NCBI GenBank assembly: GCA_964537285.1 | Contig: CAZHZT010000002.1 | Span: forward strand, 26,953 to 90,952 | Length of the DNA: 64,000 bases | From: CAZHZT01 sp964537285 | Lineage (GTDB): Bacteria > Bacteroidota > Bacteroidia > Chitinophagales > Saprospiraceae | Reading direction: 5' to 3' | Shown here: positions 46,424 to 55,776 of the stretch, piece after piece | Layout: each line of letters starts with the position of its first letter | Numbering within the stretch: the first letter of the stretch is position 1 | Translations under genes and position numbers: made by a program | Notes under the pieces: model-generated | Seen by the model: only the letters and a program-made list of their open reading frames with translations | The model's database searches: none | What the model was told of the DNA's origin: nothing

Positions 46424-46465
46424 TAAGGTTTTTCATAATTTAGCAATATATTTTTTGATAAAATA

Positions 46466-46503
46466 AACATGAGTCATCCCGAGTTTTCGGGATGACTCAT
46501 GTT
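46466..46503. repeat. family B terminal palindrome alone
   Basis: Arms AACATGAGTCATCCCGA (46466-46482) and its exact complement (46487-46503). Same palindrome that ends the long family B copies, here without the rest. Confidence 0.8.
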
Positions 46504-46510
46504 TTGACTG

Positions 46511-46665
46511 TTACTTCAGCGATTCTCGCTTTGAAAAATGAACGCGCCTACAGCGCGAAATTTCTTTGAGAGGGAGACCGCAAGGGCTATTTTGCGAAGC
46601 AAAATAGCCCTTGCGGTCTCCCTCTCAAAGAAATTTCTCCGCGAATTGCTGCGGTTAATTAACTA
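46511..46665. repeat. family C repeat, copy C4
   Basis: Flank TTCAGCGATTCTCGCTTTG and AACGCGCCTACAGCGCGAAA, then a perfect 38-bp-arm hairpin (46558-46595/46599-46636, loop GAA), then GCGAATTGCTGCGGTTAAT. Stem shares GACCGCAAGGGC with C1 only. Confidence 0.85.
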
Positions 46666-46711
46666 TTTTAATAGATGCCTTGTTAGTAAGAAAATCAAAA
46701 ACTTTACAAAT

Positions 46712-47551
46712 ATGAAAATCCGTACATTACTATTACTTGGCGTTTTTGCCCTAACTGTATTGGCCTGTTCTAAAACTGAGAAGACTGGTGAAAATACATC
46801 TCAAGAGCCGATGGCTAAATTTGCTGACGAAAAGGATTTTAAAGATGCTCACGAAAAACCAGAAGCTATAGAGATGAATTATAAAGGCGAAATGAAATCT
46901 TTCCCTACACCTGATGGTAAAGAAGCTAAAGCTTATGCTTTAATGCCCGAAGGAGAAACAGATAAGTTCTTGTTTGTAATTCATGAATGGTGGGGTTTAA
47001 ACGATCATATCAAAAAAGAAGCTGAACGTTTGTTCGGTTCTCTCGGGAATGTTGGTGTGCTGGCTTTGGATATTTATGATGGAAAAGTGGCCGACAACCC
47101 CGAGAAAGCCGGAGAATATATGAAAAGTGTGACTCCGGAAAGGGCAGAAGCTATTATTCAGGGAGCTATGAGTGCTTTTGTAAAAAATGGTAAAGTAGCT
47201 ACTATTGGATGGTGTTTTGGTGGAGGATGGTCTTTGCGTACCTCTATTATGGCAGGAGAAAAAGGTGCTGGCTGTGTAATGTACTATGGAATGCCTGTTG
47301 AAAAAGCAGATGAACTGGCTCCTTTAAAAGCGGACATCCTGGGAATTTTTGCAGAGAAAGATGGTTGGATCAATCCGGATGTAGTTAATAAATTTGAAAA
47401 TTTGGCTAAAGCTACCGGAAAGAATATAGAAGTACACCAGTTCGATGCTGATCATGCTTTTGCTAATCCAAGTAATCCAAAGTATAATAAAGAAGCTGCT
47501 GAAAAAGCTAATGCTCTGGCCTTAGCCTTTTTACAGGAAAAGTTGAAATAG
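46712..47551 (+). CDS. dienelactone hydrolase family lipoprotein
   Basis: 279 aa alpha/beta hydrolase. Signal peptide with lipobox LACSK. Catalytic triad visible: Cys nucleophile in GWCFGGGW, Asp in FAEKDGWINP, His in DADHAFANP; EWWGLNDHI is the family's oxyanion-side motif. Probably a periplasmic or surface esterase. The ATG at 46712 is chosen because the frame upstream runs through repeat C4. Confidence 0.9.
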   Translation: MKIRTLLLLGVFALTVLACSKTEKTGENTSQEPMAKFADEKDFKDAHEKPEAIEMNYKGEMKSFPTPDGKEAKAYALMPEGETDKFLFVIHEWWGLNDHIKKEAERLFGSLGNVGVLALDIYDGKVADNPEKAGEYMKSVTPERAEAIIQGAMSAFVKNGKVATIGWCFGGGWSLRTSIMAGEKGAGCVMYYGMPVEKADELAPLKADILGIFAEKDGWINPDVVNKFENLAKATGKNIEVHQFDADHAFANPSNPKYNKEAAEKANALALAFLQEKLK

Positions 47552-47556
47552 GGGGG

Positions 47557-47614
47557 AAATGGATAATAAAAAAGGGGAGTTGGCGCGCCAACTCCCCTTT
47601 TTTATTATCCATTT
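47557..47614. terminator. perfect gap-free 29-bp-arm palindrome between convergent genes
   Basis: 47557-47585 and 47586-47614 are exact complements (centre GGCG|CGCC; A/T-rich ends give a U-tract on both strands). It starts 5 bp after the hydrolase stop and touches the first base of the M1 peptidase stop, so it should end both transcripts. Confidence 0.9.
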
Positions 47615-50253
47615 TAAAAGTTTATATAGTATTGTTGCAACTGCTTGCTTGTTTCTTTTTCTTTAATATTGTCGATATAATCAGTGATAAAGCTGATTTT
47701 TTCATTGAGTAAATCATTTACTCCATCCTCAGCGTCCTCCCCTTCTAATTGATCTTCAAAGCTGCTTCTTAGCTTATTGAGGGCATTGGTAGCAGCAAAA
47801 CGGCGGAAAGGAGATTGGTTCAAATCTAAACCAACAGATGCCACTTTGTCAACTTTCGTCTGGAAGTTTACTTTCCCTAAAGTCTCTACGATTTTACAAT
47901 AATTGGTGAAGAAGCTGAAAGCTGAGTATCCTCCAACTTCATCCCAGTGTTTTTCAAAAAAGTCGAGGTATTTTTCATCGGGATAAGAAGCATAAATGTC
48001 GCTGAGTGCACTGATAATCGTAGCATTTTGCTCATTTTCGAGTTTTCCGGCGTATTCCAGAGCGGTTTTCTCGTCTAGTTTTCTCAAGGTGCGGAGGGCT
48101 GCAGAAATACAACGGTAAGCCTGATCGGATTGAATAGTTCGCTTTGCCGTTTCGACGGCTCGAAGGTCACCTGTTTCGGCTAAGTAGTTTAATGCGTCAG
48201 CACGAACCATGCTATGTTCATCATTTAGAGCTAATTGATTGATAGTCTCCTTTGCGCTTGGCTTGTCGGTTGCGGTTAAATCTATGGCCATTCTGCGAAT
48301 CCCCCAGAAAGGATCATTCAGAGCGGCTTCGATGACTGCCTGAGCTTCGGGTGTTTCGCTATCTCCTAAAGCTTGAAGCGCATCGAAGCGATCCACATAA
48401 AGCGGTGCATGCTTATATTGGAAAATGTATTGGCTTTCTGTCTTGTTGTCAGTGCGTTCACAAAGCAGAACCCTGTCAGCGTCAACATTGACCAGATTCG
48501 GCTCTACAGGGACGAAAAAAGAAAACGTTTGCCTGCGTTGATCCATAAAGACCTTTTCGCGGCGGGGCTTTCCGGAAGCGCCATAAATATCAATAGCAAA
48601 TGGAAGCTGGAAAATTGGGGGATACTTTTCAGGATCCTGAAGCTGTTCAACAATCACATCTAATTGCTGCTTCTCGTCATCATAAACATAATCAATTGAA
48701 ATTTCCGGGTGGCCTTTTTCAAAATACCATTGATTGAAGAACCAGTTCAGGTCCTGGCCGGTAATTTCTTCGAAGGCAATGCGAAGCTCGTGTGCTTCCA
48801 CGTCAGAGTAGGCGTTGTCAGTCAGGTATTTGTTAAGAGCAGCAAAGAAAGCTTCATCGCCTAAATAGTTTCTCAACATATGAAGAACTAGTCCGCCCTT
48901 GTTATAACTGTGCGCATCGAAAGTGGATTCTTTATTATCGTAATCGTAATAAATAAGGTCGTGTGCAAATCTTGATGCTGAACGAACATACCCTTCTAAT
49001 TCTCTCTGAAGGTGTTGGTCAGCGCGATCTTTACCATATTTATGTTCAAACCAAAGGTATTCGCTATAGTTTGCAAAGCCCTCGTTCAAGGTTAAATTGG
49101 CCCAGCTTTCGCAGGTAACCAGGTCACCAAACCAATGATGGAACATTTCGTGAGCAACGATGGCATCATTATTATCATCGATCAATTCCCGTGTTTTTTG
49201 CTGAACAAACTCCCCGAAAATGACTGCACTGGTATTTTCCATGGCTCCGGAAACATAATCACGAACAACTACCTGGGCGTATTTATCCCAGGGGTAAGGA
49301 TAATCCAATACCTCAGAAAAGAAGCTTAGCATTTCAGGGGTATGAGCAAATATTGCTGTAGCGTCCTCTTCGTATTCAGGTTCTACATAATACATAAGCG
49401 GCTTTTCTTCCCATTTATCTTCTACTACTGCAAATTCTCCTACAGTAACCATGAAGAGGTAAGGGGCATGAGGTTTATCCATTTTCCAGGTATCCGTGCG
49501 GGTTCCATCAGGATTAGGCCGGGATTGCGTCAGTAAGCCATTTGATAAAGTCTGGAAACGATCTTCGACAGTAAGCGAGATTTCCTGTGTACAACGCTCG
49601 TTAGGCTTATCTACAGTAGGGAACCAACGAGAATTATATTCTGTTTCGCCCTGCGTCCATATTTGCATCGGTTTATTGGGATCTTCGCCTCTGGGATTAA
49701 TAAAGAATAGCCCTTGATCACTGGTGATGGCGCCGCCCTGTTCCTGTCCTGCTTCGGCCGGTTTGGCAACATAATCGATAAATAGCTCGATTTTCTGGCC
49801 GCGATTGAAGGATTTATAGAGGTCTATTACTAATTTTTGGCCATCATAGTTATATTCAAGCACCTGGTTGTCAGGTAAGAGTCGAACTTGTTTGACGTCA
49901 AAGTTGACGGCATCGAGGGTGATTTCTTTTACGGGGTAGAAGTAGGGTTCCAGGGTAAGTTGTGCTTTACCAATGACCCATTCCTTTTCCCAGTCAAAGA
50001 GAAGGTCTAGTTTCGTATGTAATAGATCAATTGAGCGTGTAGCGCTAGGATTGTAGGAAGGAAGTTGGTAAACTTCTGCATCCTCTTCATCAATGATTTT
50101 AGGAGCGCTTACGTATAGCGTATCAAGAACTCTTTTTTCGACTGTTTCGTCGTTGTAGGAAGCCGGGGCCGTCTCCGGGTTATTTGAAATTTTTTGTGAG
50201 CTTGAGCAAGCTGCAAGAAGAAGCAGCGAAGCTAACCAATAAATGTTACGCAT
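47614..50253 (-). CDS. M1 family aminopeptidase lipoprotein
   Basis: 879 aa. Lipobox LLAACS at the N-terminus. Zinc-peptidase motifs: GAMENTSAVIF, HEMFHHWFGDL with the downstream NEGFANYSEYLW. The C-terminal part is built of HEAT-like helical repeats (ALNDPFWGIRRMAIDL; LNDEHSMVRADALNYL), as in other Bacteroidota M1 enzymes. It trims N-terminal residues from peptides in the periplasm. The ATG at 50253 is chosen over an in-frame TTG six bases earlier. Confidence 0.95.
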   Translation of the reverse strand: MRNIYWLASLLLLAACSSSQKISNNPETAPASYNDETVEKRVLDTLYVSAPKIIDEEDAEVYQLPSYNPSATRSIDLLHTKLDLLFDWEKEWVIGKAQLTLEPYFYPVKEITLDAVNFDVKQVRLLPDNQVLEYNYDGQKLVIDLYKSFNRGQKIELFIDYVAKPAEAGQEQGGAITSDQGLFFINPRGEDPNKPMQIWTQGETEYNSRWFPTVDKPNERCTQEISLTVEDRFQTLSNGLLTQSRPNPDGTRTDTWKMDKPHAPYLFMVTVGEFAVVEDKWEEKPLMYYVEPEYEEDATAIFAHTPEMLSFFSEVLDYPYPWDKYAQVVVRDYVSGAMENTSAVIFGEFVQQKTRELIDDNNDAIVAHEMFHHWFGDLVTCESWANLTLNEGFANYSEYLWFEHKYGKDRADQHLQRELEGYVRSASRFAHDLIYYDYDNKESTFDAHSYNKGGLVLHMLRNYLGDEAFFAALNKYLTDNAYSDVEAHELRIAFEEITGQDLNWFFNQWYFEKGHPEISIDYVYDDEKQQLDVIVEQLQDPEKYPPIFQLPFAIDIYGASGKPRREKVFMDQRRQTFSFFVPVEPNLVNVDADRVLLCERTDNKTESQYIFQYKHAPLYVDRFDALQALGDSETPEAQAVIEAALNDPFWGIRRMAIDLTATDKPSAKETINQLALNDEHSMVRADALNYLAETGDLRAVETAKRTIQSDQAYRCISAALRTLRKLDEKTALEYAGKLENEQNATIISALSDIYASYPDEKYLDFFEKHWDEVGGYSAFSFFTNYCKIVETLGKVNFQTKVDKVASVGLDLNQSPFRRFAATNALNKLRSSFEDQLEGEDAEDGVNDLLNEKISFITDYIDNIKEKETSKQLQQYYINF

Positions 50254-50422
50254 TACCAATGGTTTTAGTTTATTATGAAAGTCTAATGAGACGGTTTAGT
50301 TTCTAATGGCGATAATAGTGTTCGGATCCCGCTTCCTTAGAGGGTCAGAAAAATTAATGCTTAAAAGTAAAGATTTATTTTATGCCCTAATGATTTTGAA
50401 TAATTTTTAGACAAAAATAAAA

Positions 50423-50534
50423 AGTTCTTTGACATAAATTGTGAAAAAATGGAACTTCAAAATGATAAGCCTTTCAGCCACAAGAGCATTCAAGGCTTAT
50501 CATTTTGAAGTTCCACACAATTTGTCAAAGAACG
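50423..50534 (-). repeat. family A palindromic repeat, copy A6
   Basis: Near-consensus copy with the common core orientation (CCTTTCAGCCACAAGAGC on the plus strand). The long end faces the M1 peptidase start, 170 bp away. Confidence 0.92.
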
Positions 50535-50818
50535 AAATAAAAAAACCTCCTTTGAAAATATATTCCATCGGAGGTGAAGGTTTGCTCTTTTGGAGACAAA
50601 AGTCTAGCTAATGCTCTACAGCAAGGGAAATATTTTCATTGAAGCATAATCGGGAAAGTGAATTGGGTTGATAAAAGGTAAAAGTTTAAAGGGGAGCGAT
50701 CTTGCATTAAAATGCAGGAATAAATGAATTCGAATACTGTTGAAATCAAAATGTAGATTATTTACCTTTCGGTTCAAATATAAGTAAATTTCCCTACAAT
50801 AACTACTTTTTTATAAAT
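50535..50818. other. non-coding gap without recognised features
   Basis: Between repeat A6 and the end of the GT2 gene. AT-rich; a 6-bp stem (ACCTCC/GGAGGT, 50547-50574) may be a weak terminator. I see no reading frame, promoter pair or repeat here. Confidence 0.5.
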
Positions 50819-51733
50819 TTATTTTGTTTTTCGCCAAGTTTTTCCATAAAAGTTTTTCTTAGAAAAAGCATCTTTTAATCCTTGTAGGTGGGCATCAAAT
50901 AAATCAGTCTGTTTTTTAACATAATATTGGAAAAGGGCTTTGGAAGAGGCTATGCTGATAAAATATAAGGAAAACAAGAAAAAAGCGGGTTTGGAGTAGT
51001 TCCGGCGCATGAAAAGAACTCTGTTCCGAACCTGGTAATACGTTTTTACAGGAGAAACACTGCCAACCGTAAGGCTGTCTTTGTGGTATACAATACTCTT
51101 AGGTTCGTAGAAAAGCTGATAGCCTGCCTTATTTATTTGCGCGCACCAGTCAATTTCTTCATAGTACAGAAAAAACGCTTCAGGCATGGGGCCAATTTTT
51201 TCAATGACTTCCTTTTTTACCATGAAAGCTGCACCATATAGATAAGGCATGGGCAGTGCTTCTTCGTATTGCCCGTGGTCGGTTTCTCCCAGGCCAACTG
51301 TTTTATTCCGGCCCGTGAGAAAGTGTACCTTGGTAAAACCAGCGTACTGCAATCGCTCTTTAGGTTCAAAAAAACGAATTTTTGATCCGGCTGCTCCAAT
51401 GTTTGCATTTCCCAGGCGCTCAACAAGCGCTTCTACGGCATAGGGAGCGATTTCTGTATCATTGTTTAGGAAAAAGTAAAGTTCGCCAGAGGCATGTTGT
51501 AAGCCAAGGTTGTTCCCACCGGCAAAGCCAAGATTGGTTGGGCTGTTGACTACTTTCACTCCCGGGAAATAAGTTTGATACAAGCTGGATTTATCTTCCG
51601 GGCAATCATTATCAACAATGATTGCTTCAATTTTAGGGTAGGTGGACGCCATCAAAGAGTGGAGCATGGCGCAGGTCGCCTCATCCTGATGGTAATTAAC
51701 GGAAATGACCGAAACCAGTGGTTTTTGATCCAT
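50819..51733 (-). CDS. glycosyltransferase family 2 (rhamnosyltransferase-like)
   Basis: 304 aa. VSVISVNYHQDE, IIVDNDCPED, LGFAGGNNLGL and the DxD (LNNDTEI) define the GT-A domain; YLYGAAFMVKKEVIEKIG and FLYYEEIDWCAQINKAGY are typical for WbbL-like rhamnosyltransferases. A hydrophobic C-terminal stretch may anchor it. Probably acts in surface polysaccharide assembly. Divergent from the HD/Pycsar-effector-like gene. Confidence 0.88.
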   Translation of the reverse strand: MDQKPLVSVISVNYHQDEATCAMLHSLMASTYPKIEAIIVDNDCPEDKSSLYQTYFPGVKVVNSPTNLGFAGGNNLGLQHASGELYFFLNNDTEIAPYAVEALVERLGNANIGAAGSKIRFFEPKERLQYAGFTKVHFLTGRNKTVGLGETDHGQYEEALPMPYLYGAAFMVKKEVIEKIGPMPEAFFLYYEEIDWCAQINKAGYQLFYEPKSIVYHKDSLTVGSVSPVKTYYQVRNRVLFMRRNYSKPAFFLFSLYFISIASSKALFQYYVKKQTDLFDAHLQGLKDAFSKKNFYGKTWRKTK

Positions 51734-51875
51734 TTATTGGTTTGTAGTTTGGGGTGTAAGTTACTATTTTTAATAGACTTGAAGCTTTCTACTTTCCCAC
51801 TTTCCACTATTTAAATTTGATAAGCTATTTACAATTTCGTATACTCGCCGATCAGTAAGATTCGTTAGTTGATCC

Positions 51876-53120
51876 ATGGAAGAAATTACTTCAAATATTT
51901 TACAGGAGGCAGAGGCCTACGTACGTGCATTCATGAGTAAGAGGCTCAAAAAGGAATACCATTTTCACAATTTTGAGCACACCAGAAATGTGGTTGAGGC
52001 ATGTAGCGAGATTGCCAATGGCTTTGACCTAAGGGAAAAAGAGGTTGAACTATTATTGCTCGCTGCATGGTTTCATGACACTGGTTATGATAAAGGCAGT
52101 GAAGGCCATGAAAAGCGAAGCATAGCCTATGCAGAGGAATTTATGGAAGAAGCAGGTTACCCTGCTGAAGGTATCAATGTGGTCCAAGATTGTATTTGGG
52201 CAACAACCATCCCTCAGCAACCTAAAAACCTCCTTGAGCAAATTTTATGCGATGCGGATCTGAGCCATTTAGGAAAAAAGATCTATTGGGATATGTGTGG
52301 CCGCCTCAGAATGGAGTTAACAGCCACTCAGAATATTTTAAAAGGAGAGCAGCAATGGGTTGCTGAGGAAATGGATTTCCTCAAAGCTCATCAGTATCAT
52401 ACTTATATGGCAAATGAGTTGTATAATAAGGGTAAAGAAAAACACTTAAAACAACTGCGCAAACGCCAATTAAGGCTTGATCCTCAGCTGAACCTGACGC
52501 CCGAAGAAATCGTAGCTAAGGAAAAGAAAAAGGCTAAGAAGAAACGCAAGGCTAGCAAAGTGCTTAAGAACAGCAAACTGGAGCTGAAGCAATTGGATCT
52601 TGGGCGTGGAGTGGAAACAATGTATCGGGCAACTTACCGTACGCATATCAATCTGAGTTCCATCGCTGATAATAAGGCGAATATCATGCTCAGTATCAAT
52701 GCCATCATTATTTCTATTTCATTGCCTACATTAGTACAACGCTTTGACACAAACCCCAAATTGATCATACCCACTGTGATCCTTTTAGGGGTATGCCTGA
52801 CTTCCATTGTTTTTGCTACTTTATCAACACGTCCTAAAGTAACGGAAGGGAAGTTTTCCCGTGAGGATATTGAGCAAAGACGATCAAACCTGCTTTTCTT
52901 CGGCAATTTCTACAATATGCCACTTGATGACTTCCATTGGGGCATGATGGAAATGATTAAAGATTCCGATTTCCTCTACAGTTCGATGACCCGGGACCTT
53001 TATTTTCTCGGAGTAGTGCTGGCTAAAAAGTATAAATACCTTCGCATTTGTTATACTATTTTTATGTATGGCCTTATCGTTTCTGTCATTGCGTTTGCTT
53101 TGGTGTTTTTATCTTTCTGA
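51876..53120 (+). CDS. HD phosphohydrolase fused to Pycsar effector-like membrane domain
   Basis: 414 aa. Residues about 10-190 are an HD domain: H31/H35 in HFHNFEH, H67-D68 in WFHDTGYD, and CDADLSHLG with a later Asp. A charged linker (about 195-245, KKKAKKKRK) leads to a C-terminal domain like the Pycsar transmembrane effector (formerly DUF5706): INLSSIADNKANIMLSINA, with three predicted spans. In Pycsar defence such effectors respond to cyclic UMP/CMP; no cyclase gene is in the window. The HD part could degrade a nucleotide signal. Single gene. Confidence 0.82.
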   Translation: MEEITSNILQEAEAYVRAFMSKRLKKEYHFHNFEHTRNVVEACSEIANGFDLREKEVELLLLAAWFHDTGYDKGSEGHEKRSIAYAEEFMEEAGYPAEGINVVQDCIWATTIPQQPKNLLEQILCDADLSHLGKKIYWDMCGRLRMELTATQNILKGEQQWVAEEMDFLKAHQYHTYMANELYNKGKEKHLKQLRKRQLRLDPQLNLTPEEIVAKEKKKAKKKRKASKVLKNSKLELKQLDLGRGVETMYRATYRTHINLSSIADNKANIMLSINAIIISISLPTLVQRFDTNPKLIIPTVILLGVCLTSIVFATLSTRPKVTEGKFSREDIEQRRSNLLFFGNFYNMPLDDFHWGMMEMIKDSDFLYSSMTRDLYFLGVVLAKKYKYLRICYTIFMYGLIVSVIAFALVFLSF

Positions 53121-53125
53121 TAGAT

Positions 53126-53237
53126 ATTCTTTGACAAATTACGTGGATCTTCAAAGTGATAATCCTTGAATGCCCCCTTTGGAATGAAAGAATTATCATT
53201 TTAAAGATCCATTTATCACAATTTCTGTCAAAGAGCC
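53126..53237 (+). repeat. family A palindromic repeat, copy A7 (diverged)
   Basis: ATTCTTTGACAAATT to CTGTCAAAGAGCC. Stem substitutions are partly compensated (GGATCTTCAAAGTGATAAT / ATTATCATTTTAAAGATCC). Long end toward the gene at 53407. Confidence 0.85.
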
Positions 53238-53314
53238 AAGATTCGTAGTGAAAATTATTGTATATTTATTGACTTTATCAGACTTGTTCTAAAAATTAAA
53301 CAGAAAGTAGATGG

Positions 53315-53370
53315 GATAGGCTTGCCTAAAGCGGTATTGGCAGGCCAATACCGCTTTAGGCAAGCCTATC
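53315..53370. repeat. perfect 26-bp-arm hairpin upstream of the 568-aa gene
   Basis: Arms 53315-53340 and 53345-53370 (arm GATAGGCTTGCCTAAAGCGG...), loop CAGG. It lies 36 bp before a start codon rather than after a stop; it could act as a leader hairpin or end transcripts from upstream. Confidence 0.75.
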
Positions 53371-53406
53371 ATTCCATATAACATTAGTAAACTCAATCAT
53401 TGAGAT

Positions 53407-55113
53407 ATGTCTTACTACAAAATTATCAATGGGGTACGGTATGATCGGGAACTGCTCGACAATGCAAACCGCCTGGTGCAGGGAAAAGGAGACGGGCGAA
53501 TCTCTGAAAAGGATATCAAGGAGCTGTTTGATATGGCTCTTGATAGTAAAAATGTGACCAAAGTAGAACAGCAAACGCTTTCCTATATTAAGGATAATTT
53601 TAATCTCACTGAGAAAGCGCTGAGCTGGTTGGATGAGCAAGATTTTTTGTTCTCGGGTTTAGAGAAAAGTGTTCACAAAGTTGTTCGAAAAGAATTTGGC
53701 CTCGATAAACTGGAGCTGGACATAGATATGGATGAAATAGATCGGCAGGAGGCGCTGGGAGGGAAGTTTTTTTTTGAAGAAGCTCTCGCGGATGGATTAG
53801 AACTTCTTGCACAGATAAACAATTACCGGGGGTTTATTTCGCCTTATGAGTTGTTTAGCCTTAATGAAGAAAAGGATTCTTTCGAAGCTGCTCTGGAAGT
53901 GATTAACCAGGGGAAATTATACCTCTTACCAATCAATTACAAGGAGCATTTTAATAAAGGAGAATTCTTATACGAGATCCCGAGGGATAATCTAAAAGTG
54001 TCTGATTATTGGATCTTTGGGTTGGAACTGCCTCAGCTTCCGAATTACCGGATTTTCGCTTTTAAAGAGCGTAACGGGCGCTATGGTTCATATGCCAAAA
54101 TTTTTATGTCTACTTCTTTGCCGCTCGAAGACCGGATCAAGCTGATGATAGAAAAATATCTCGAAACACCCGGGTTGCAGTGGCATATCGATGAGGCGGA
54201 GTTGGAGCGCCAGAAAGAGCTCAATAATGCAGTAGCTATTGAGGACGTCATATATAACATCATTACCCTTGGCCTCACTAATAATGAGAGTAGTGTAAGC
54301 TTTTATGATTATTTGTCGCAGGAAGTCTGGATTGATGCTGAAGATCCGGATATTAGTTTCGATTTTTTCATGATGGACTACTTGCGAAATGGGGTACTAT
54401 ATCTTATTCCTTTTGATTATGAAAAGCAAGTAGAGAACGGCTCTTTGGCTTTTCCTTTATCGCCGTATTTTAGTGGAGATATTGAAGACTTCTGGTATTT
54501 TGGTCTAAATTTTCCCGGGAAATCAAATGTTCACTATCAATTGATTATGAATCGGGATGATGATGAACCCAGAATGGAAGCATGGAGCGATGGTTTTATT
54601 ACCGAGGAATTGACGCCTGATGTTCTGCAGCATCACATTTTTATTGAAGAATTTGGGCTGGAAGGCTTACAATGGGATATTCCTTTGGATGAATTGTCTG
54701 CTCAACACAGTCTTGATCCCGTTTGGCGCAATCTTGGAGGAGTATTTCGCCAAACGATCAACACCTATCTATACGATGATCAAACGCCAGAGTCGCTTTT
54801 TCAAATAGCTTCAAGTGCGCAAAATGGTATTTTGCTGGAGCATTTTGATCGGGAGGAAGAATATAAAGCTGCTATTCGCTTGCACATAAAAGATAAGATG
54901 CGGTCCGGGCAACTGAGCTTGCTTCCGCGCAATATCTACGATCTGGATGAAGATGCTACCGGAAATCTGAACCCTCCACCCGACGGAGCATCTATAGAAG
55001 AAAATTATGTATTTCAGCTTATTTTACCTCAATTATCTGATCATGTTTACTTTGCGGTCATTCCGAGAAGGGTAAGTGAAGAAAATCCACCTTACAACTA
55101 TGGATTTAATTAA
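53407..55113 (+). CDS. unknown protein with EF-hand-like head and three repeats
   Basis: 568 aa, soluble, acidic. The first 75 residues (VRYDRELLDNANRLV, GKGDGRISEKDI) look like the small helical domain with an EF-hand-like loop found in other uncharacterised proteins. Then three repeat units of about 120-140 residues follow (about 124-240, 275-390, 430-568), each with a helix, a GxLxLLP-type strand, a WxFxLxLP strand and an F-x-x-I-x-x-R strand. The C-terminus reads PPYNYGFN. It is a multi-copy version of the protein at 55777. Function unknown. Confidence 0.7.
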   Translation: MSYYKIINGVRYDRELLDNANRLVQGKGDGRISEKDIKELFDMALDSKNVTKVEQQTLSYIKDNFNLTEKALSWLDEQDFLFSGLEKSVHKVVRKEFGLDKLELDIDMDEIDRQEALGGKFFFEEALADGLELLAQINNYRGFISPYELFSLNEEKDSFEAALEVINQGKLYLLPINYKEHFNKGEFLYEIPRDNLKVSDYWIFGLELPQLPNYRIFAFKERNGRYGSYAKIFMSTSLPLEDRIKLMIEKYLETPGLQWHIDEAELERQKELNNAVAIEDVIYNIITLGLTNNESSVSFYDYLSQEVWIDAEDPDISFDFFMMDYLRNGVLYLIPFDYEKQVENGSLAFPLSPYFSGDIEDFWYFGLNFPGKSNVHYQLIMNRDDDEPRMEAWSDGFITEELTPDVLQHHIFIEEFGLEGLQWDIPLDELSAQHSLDPVWRNLGGVFRQTINTYLYDDQTPESLFQIASSAQNGILLEHFDREEEYKAAIRLHIKDKMRSGQLSLLPRNIYDLDEDATGNLNPPPDGASIEENYVFQLILPQLSDHVYFAVIPRRVSEENPPYNYGFN

Positions 55114-55172
55114 TCCGCGATCATAGCTCGCTTCAGTGAGCCATGATCGCGGATTAATTAAATCCATAGTTG
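55095..55172. terminator. perfect 30-bp-arm hairpin copying last five codons
   Basis: Arms 55095-55124 and 55143-55172 exact; inner loop has four more pairs. The left arm includes AAC TAT GGA TTT AAT TAA (NYGFN stop). The paralogue at 55777-56205 ends with a related coding sequence but has no hairpin. Confidence 0.85.
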
Positions 55173-55304
55173 CAGTTAACGAGAAACGAGAAGTTGTTCA
55201 AACAATTTTTTGACAATTTTCGTTAAAAACGGGAGAAATTTTAGTGTTTTTTTTGTTATTAGATATAAAATTTGTTTATTACAAACTACGAAAATTAGAA
55301 AACT

Positions 55305-55631
55305 ATGCTTTACGTTGCCGATAGTGCTAAAGAAAAGATTACAGAATTGCGCGAAAAAGAGCAGCTGGATGCCAGGCATTTCCTAAGAGTGAGTATTACT
55401 AGCGGAGGATGTTCTGGATTGACTTATAATATCGAATTCGATAATAGCGAAAAGCCTGAAGATCAGGTTTTTGAAGATAATGGAGTGAAAGTGGTGACCG
55501 ATTTGAAGAGTGTACTCTATCTTTTTGACTCCACGCTGGAGTTTTCAGGTGGCTTAAGCGGCAAAGGATTTTATTTCAATAATCCTAATGCCGCTCGAAC
55601 CTGTGGTTGTGGCGAAAGTTTTGCAGTATAA
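55305..55631 (+). CDS. iron-sulfur cluster assembly protein, SufA/IscA family
   Basis: A-type carrier, 108 aa. The three conserved Cys are C36 (SGGCSG), C100 and C102 (TCGCGESF). It delivers Fe-S clusters to apo-proteins. Monocistronic here; suf operon not in the window. Confidence 0.94.
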   Translation: MLYVADSAKEKITELREKEQLDARHFLRVSITSGGCSGLTYNIEFDNSEKPEDQVFEDNGVKVVTDLKSVLYLFDSTLEFSGGLSGKGFYFNNPNAARTCGCGESFAV

Positions 55632-55735
55632 AGTTTTTTTCATCATCTGATTTAGTCACTCCGGTGCGTTCCGCATCGGAGTTTTTTTATTAACGATAAG
55701 GAATAGAAAAACGCTGCCAGGAAATTAATTTTTTT

Positions 55736-55751
55736 CGTTCTTTGACAAATT
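55736..55751. repeat. solo family A terminus
   Basis: CGTTCTTTGACAAATT, identical to the short end of family A copies, without the rest of the element. 25 bp before the start at 55777. Confidence 0.6.
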
Positions 55752-55776
55752 ACCCTTGGGATATGGGCTTTCGAAC

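Noticed and set aside
46538..46711. N-terminal extension of the dienelactone hydrolase
   Set aside because: It is the translation of family C copy C4; the signal peptide begins at 46712.
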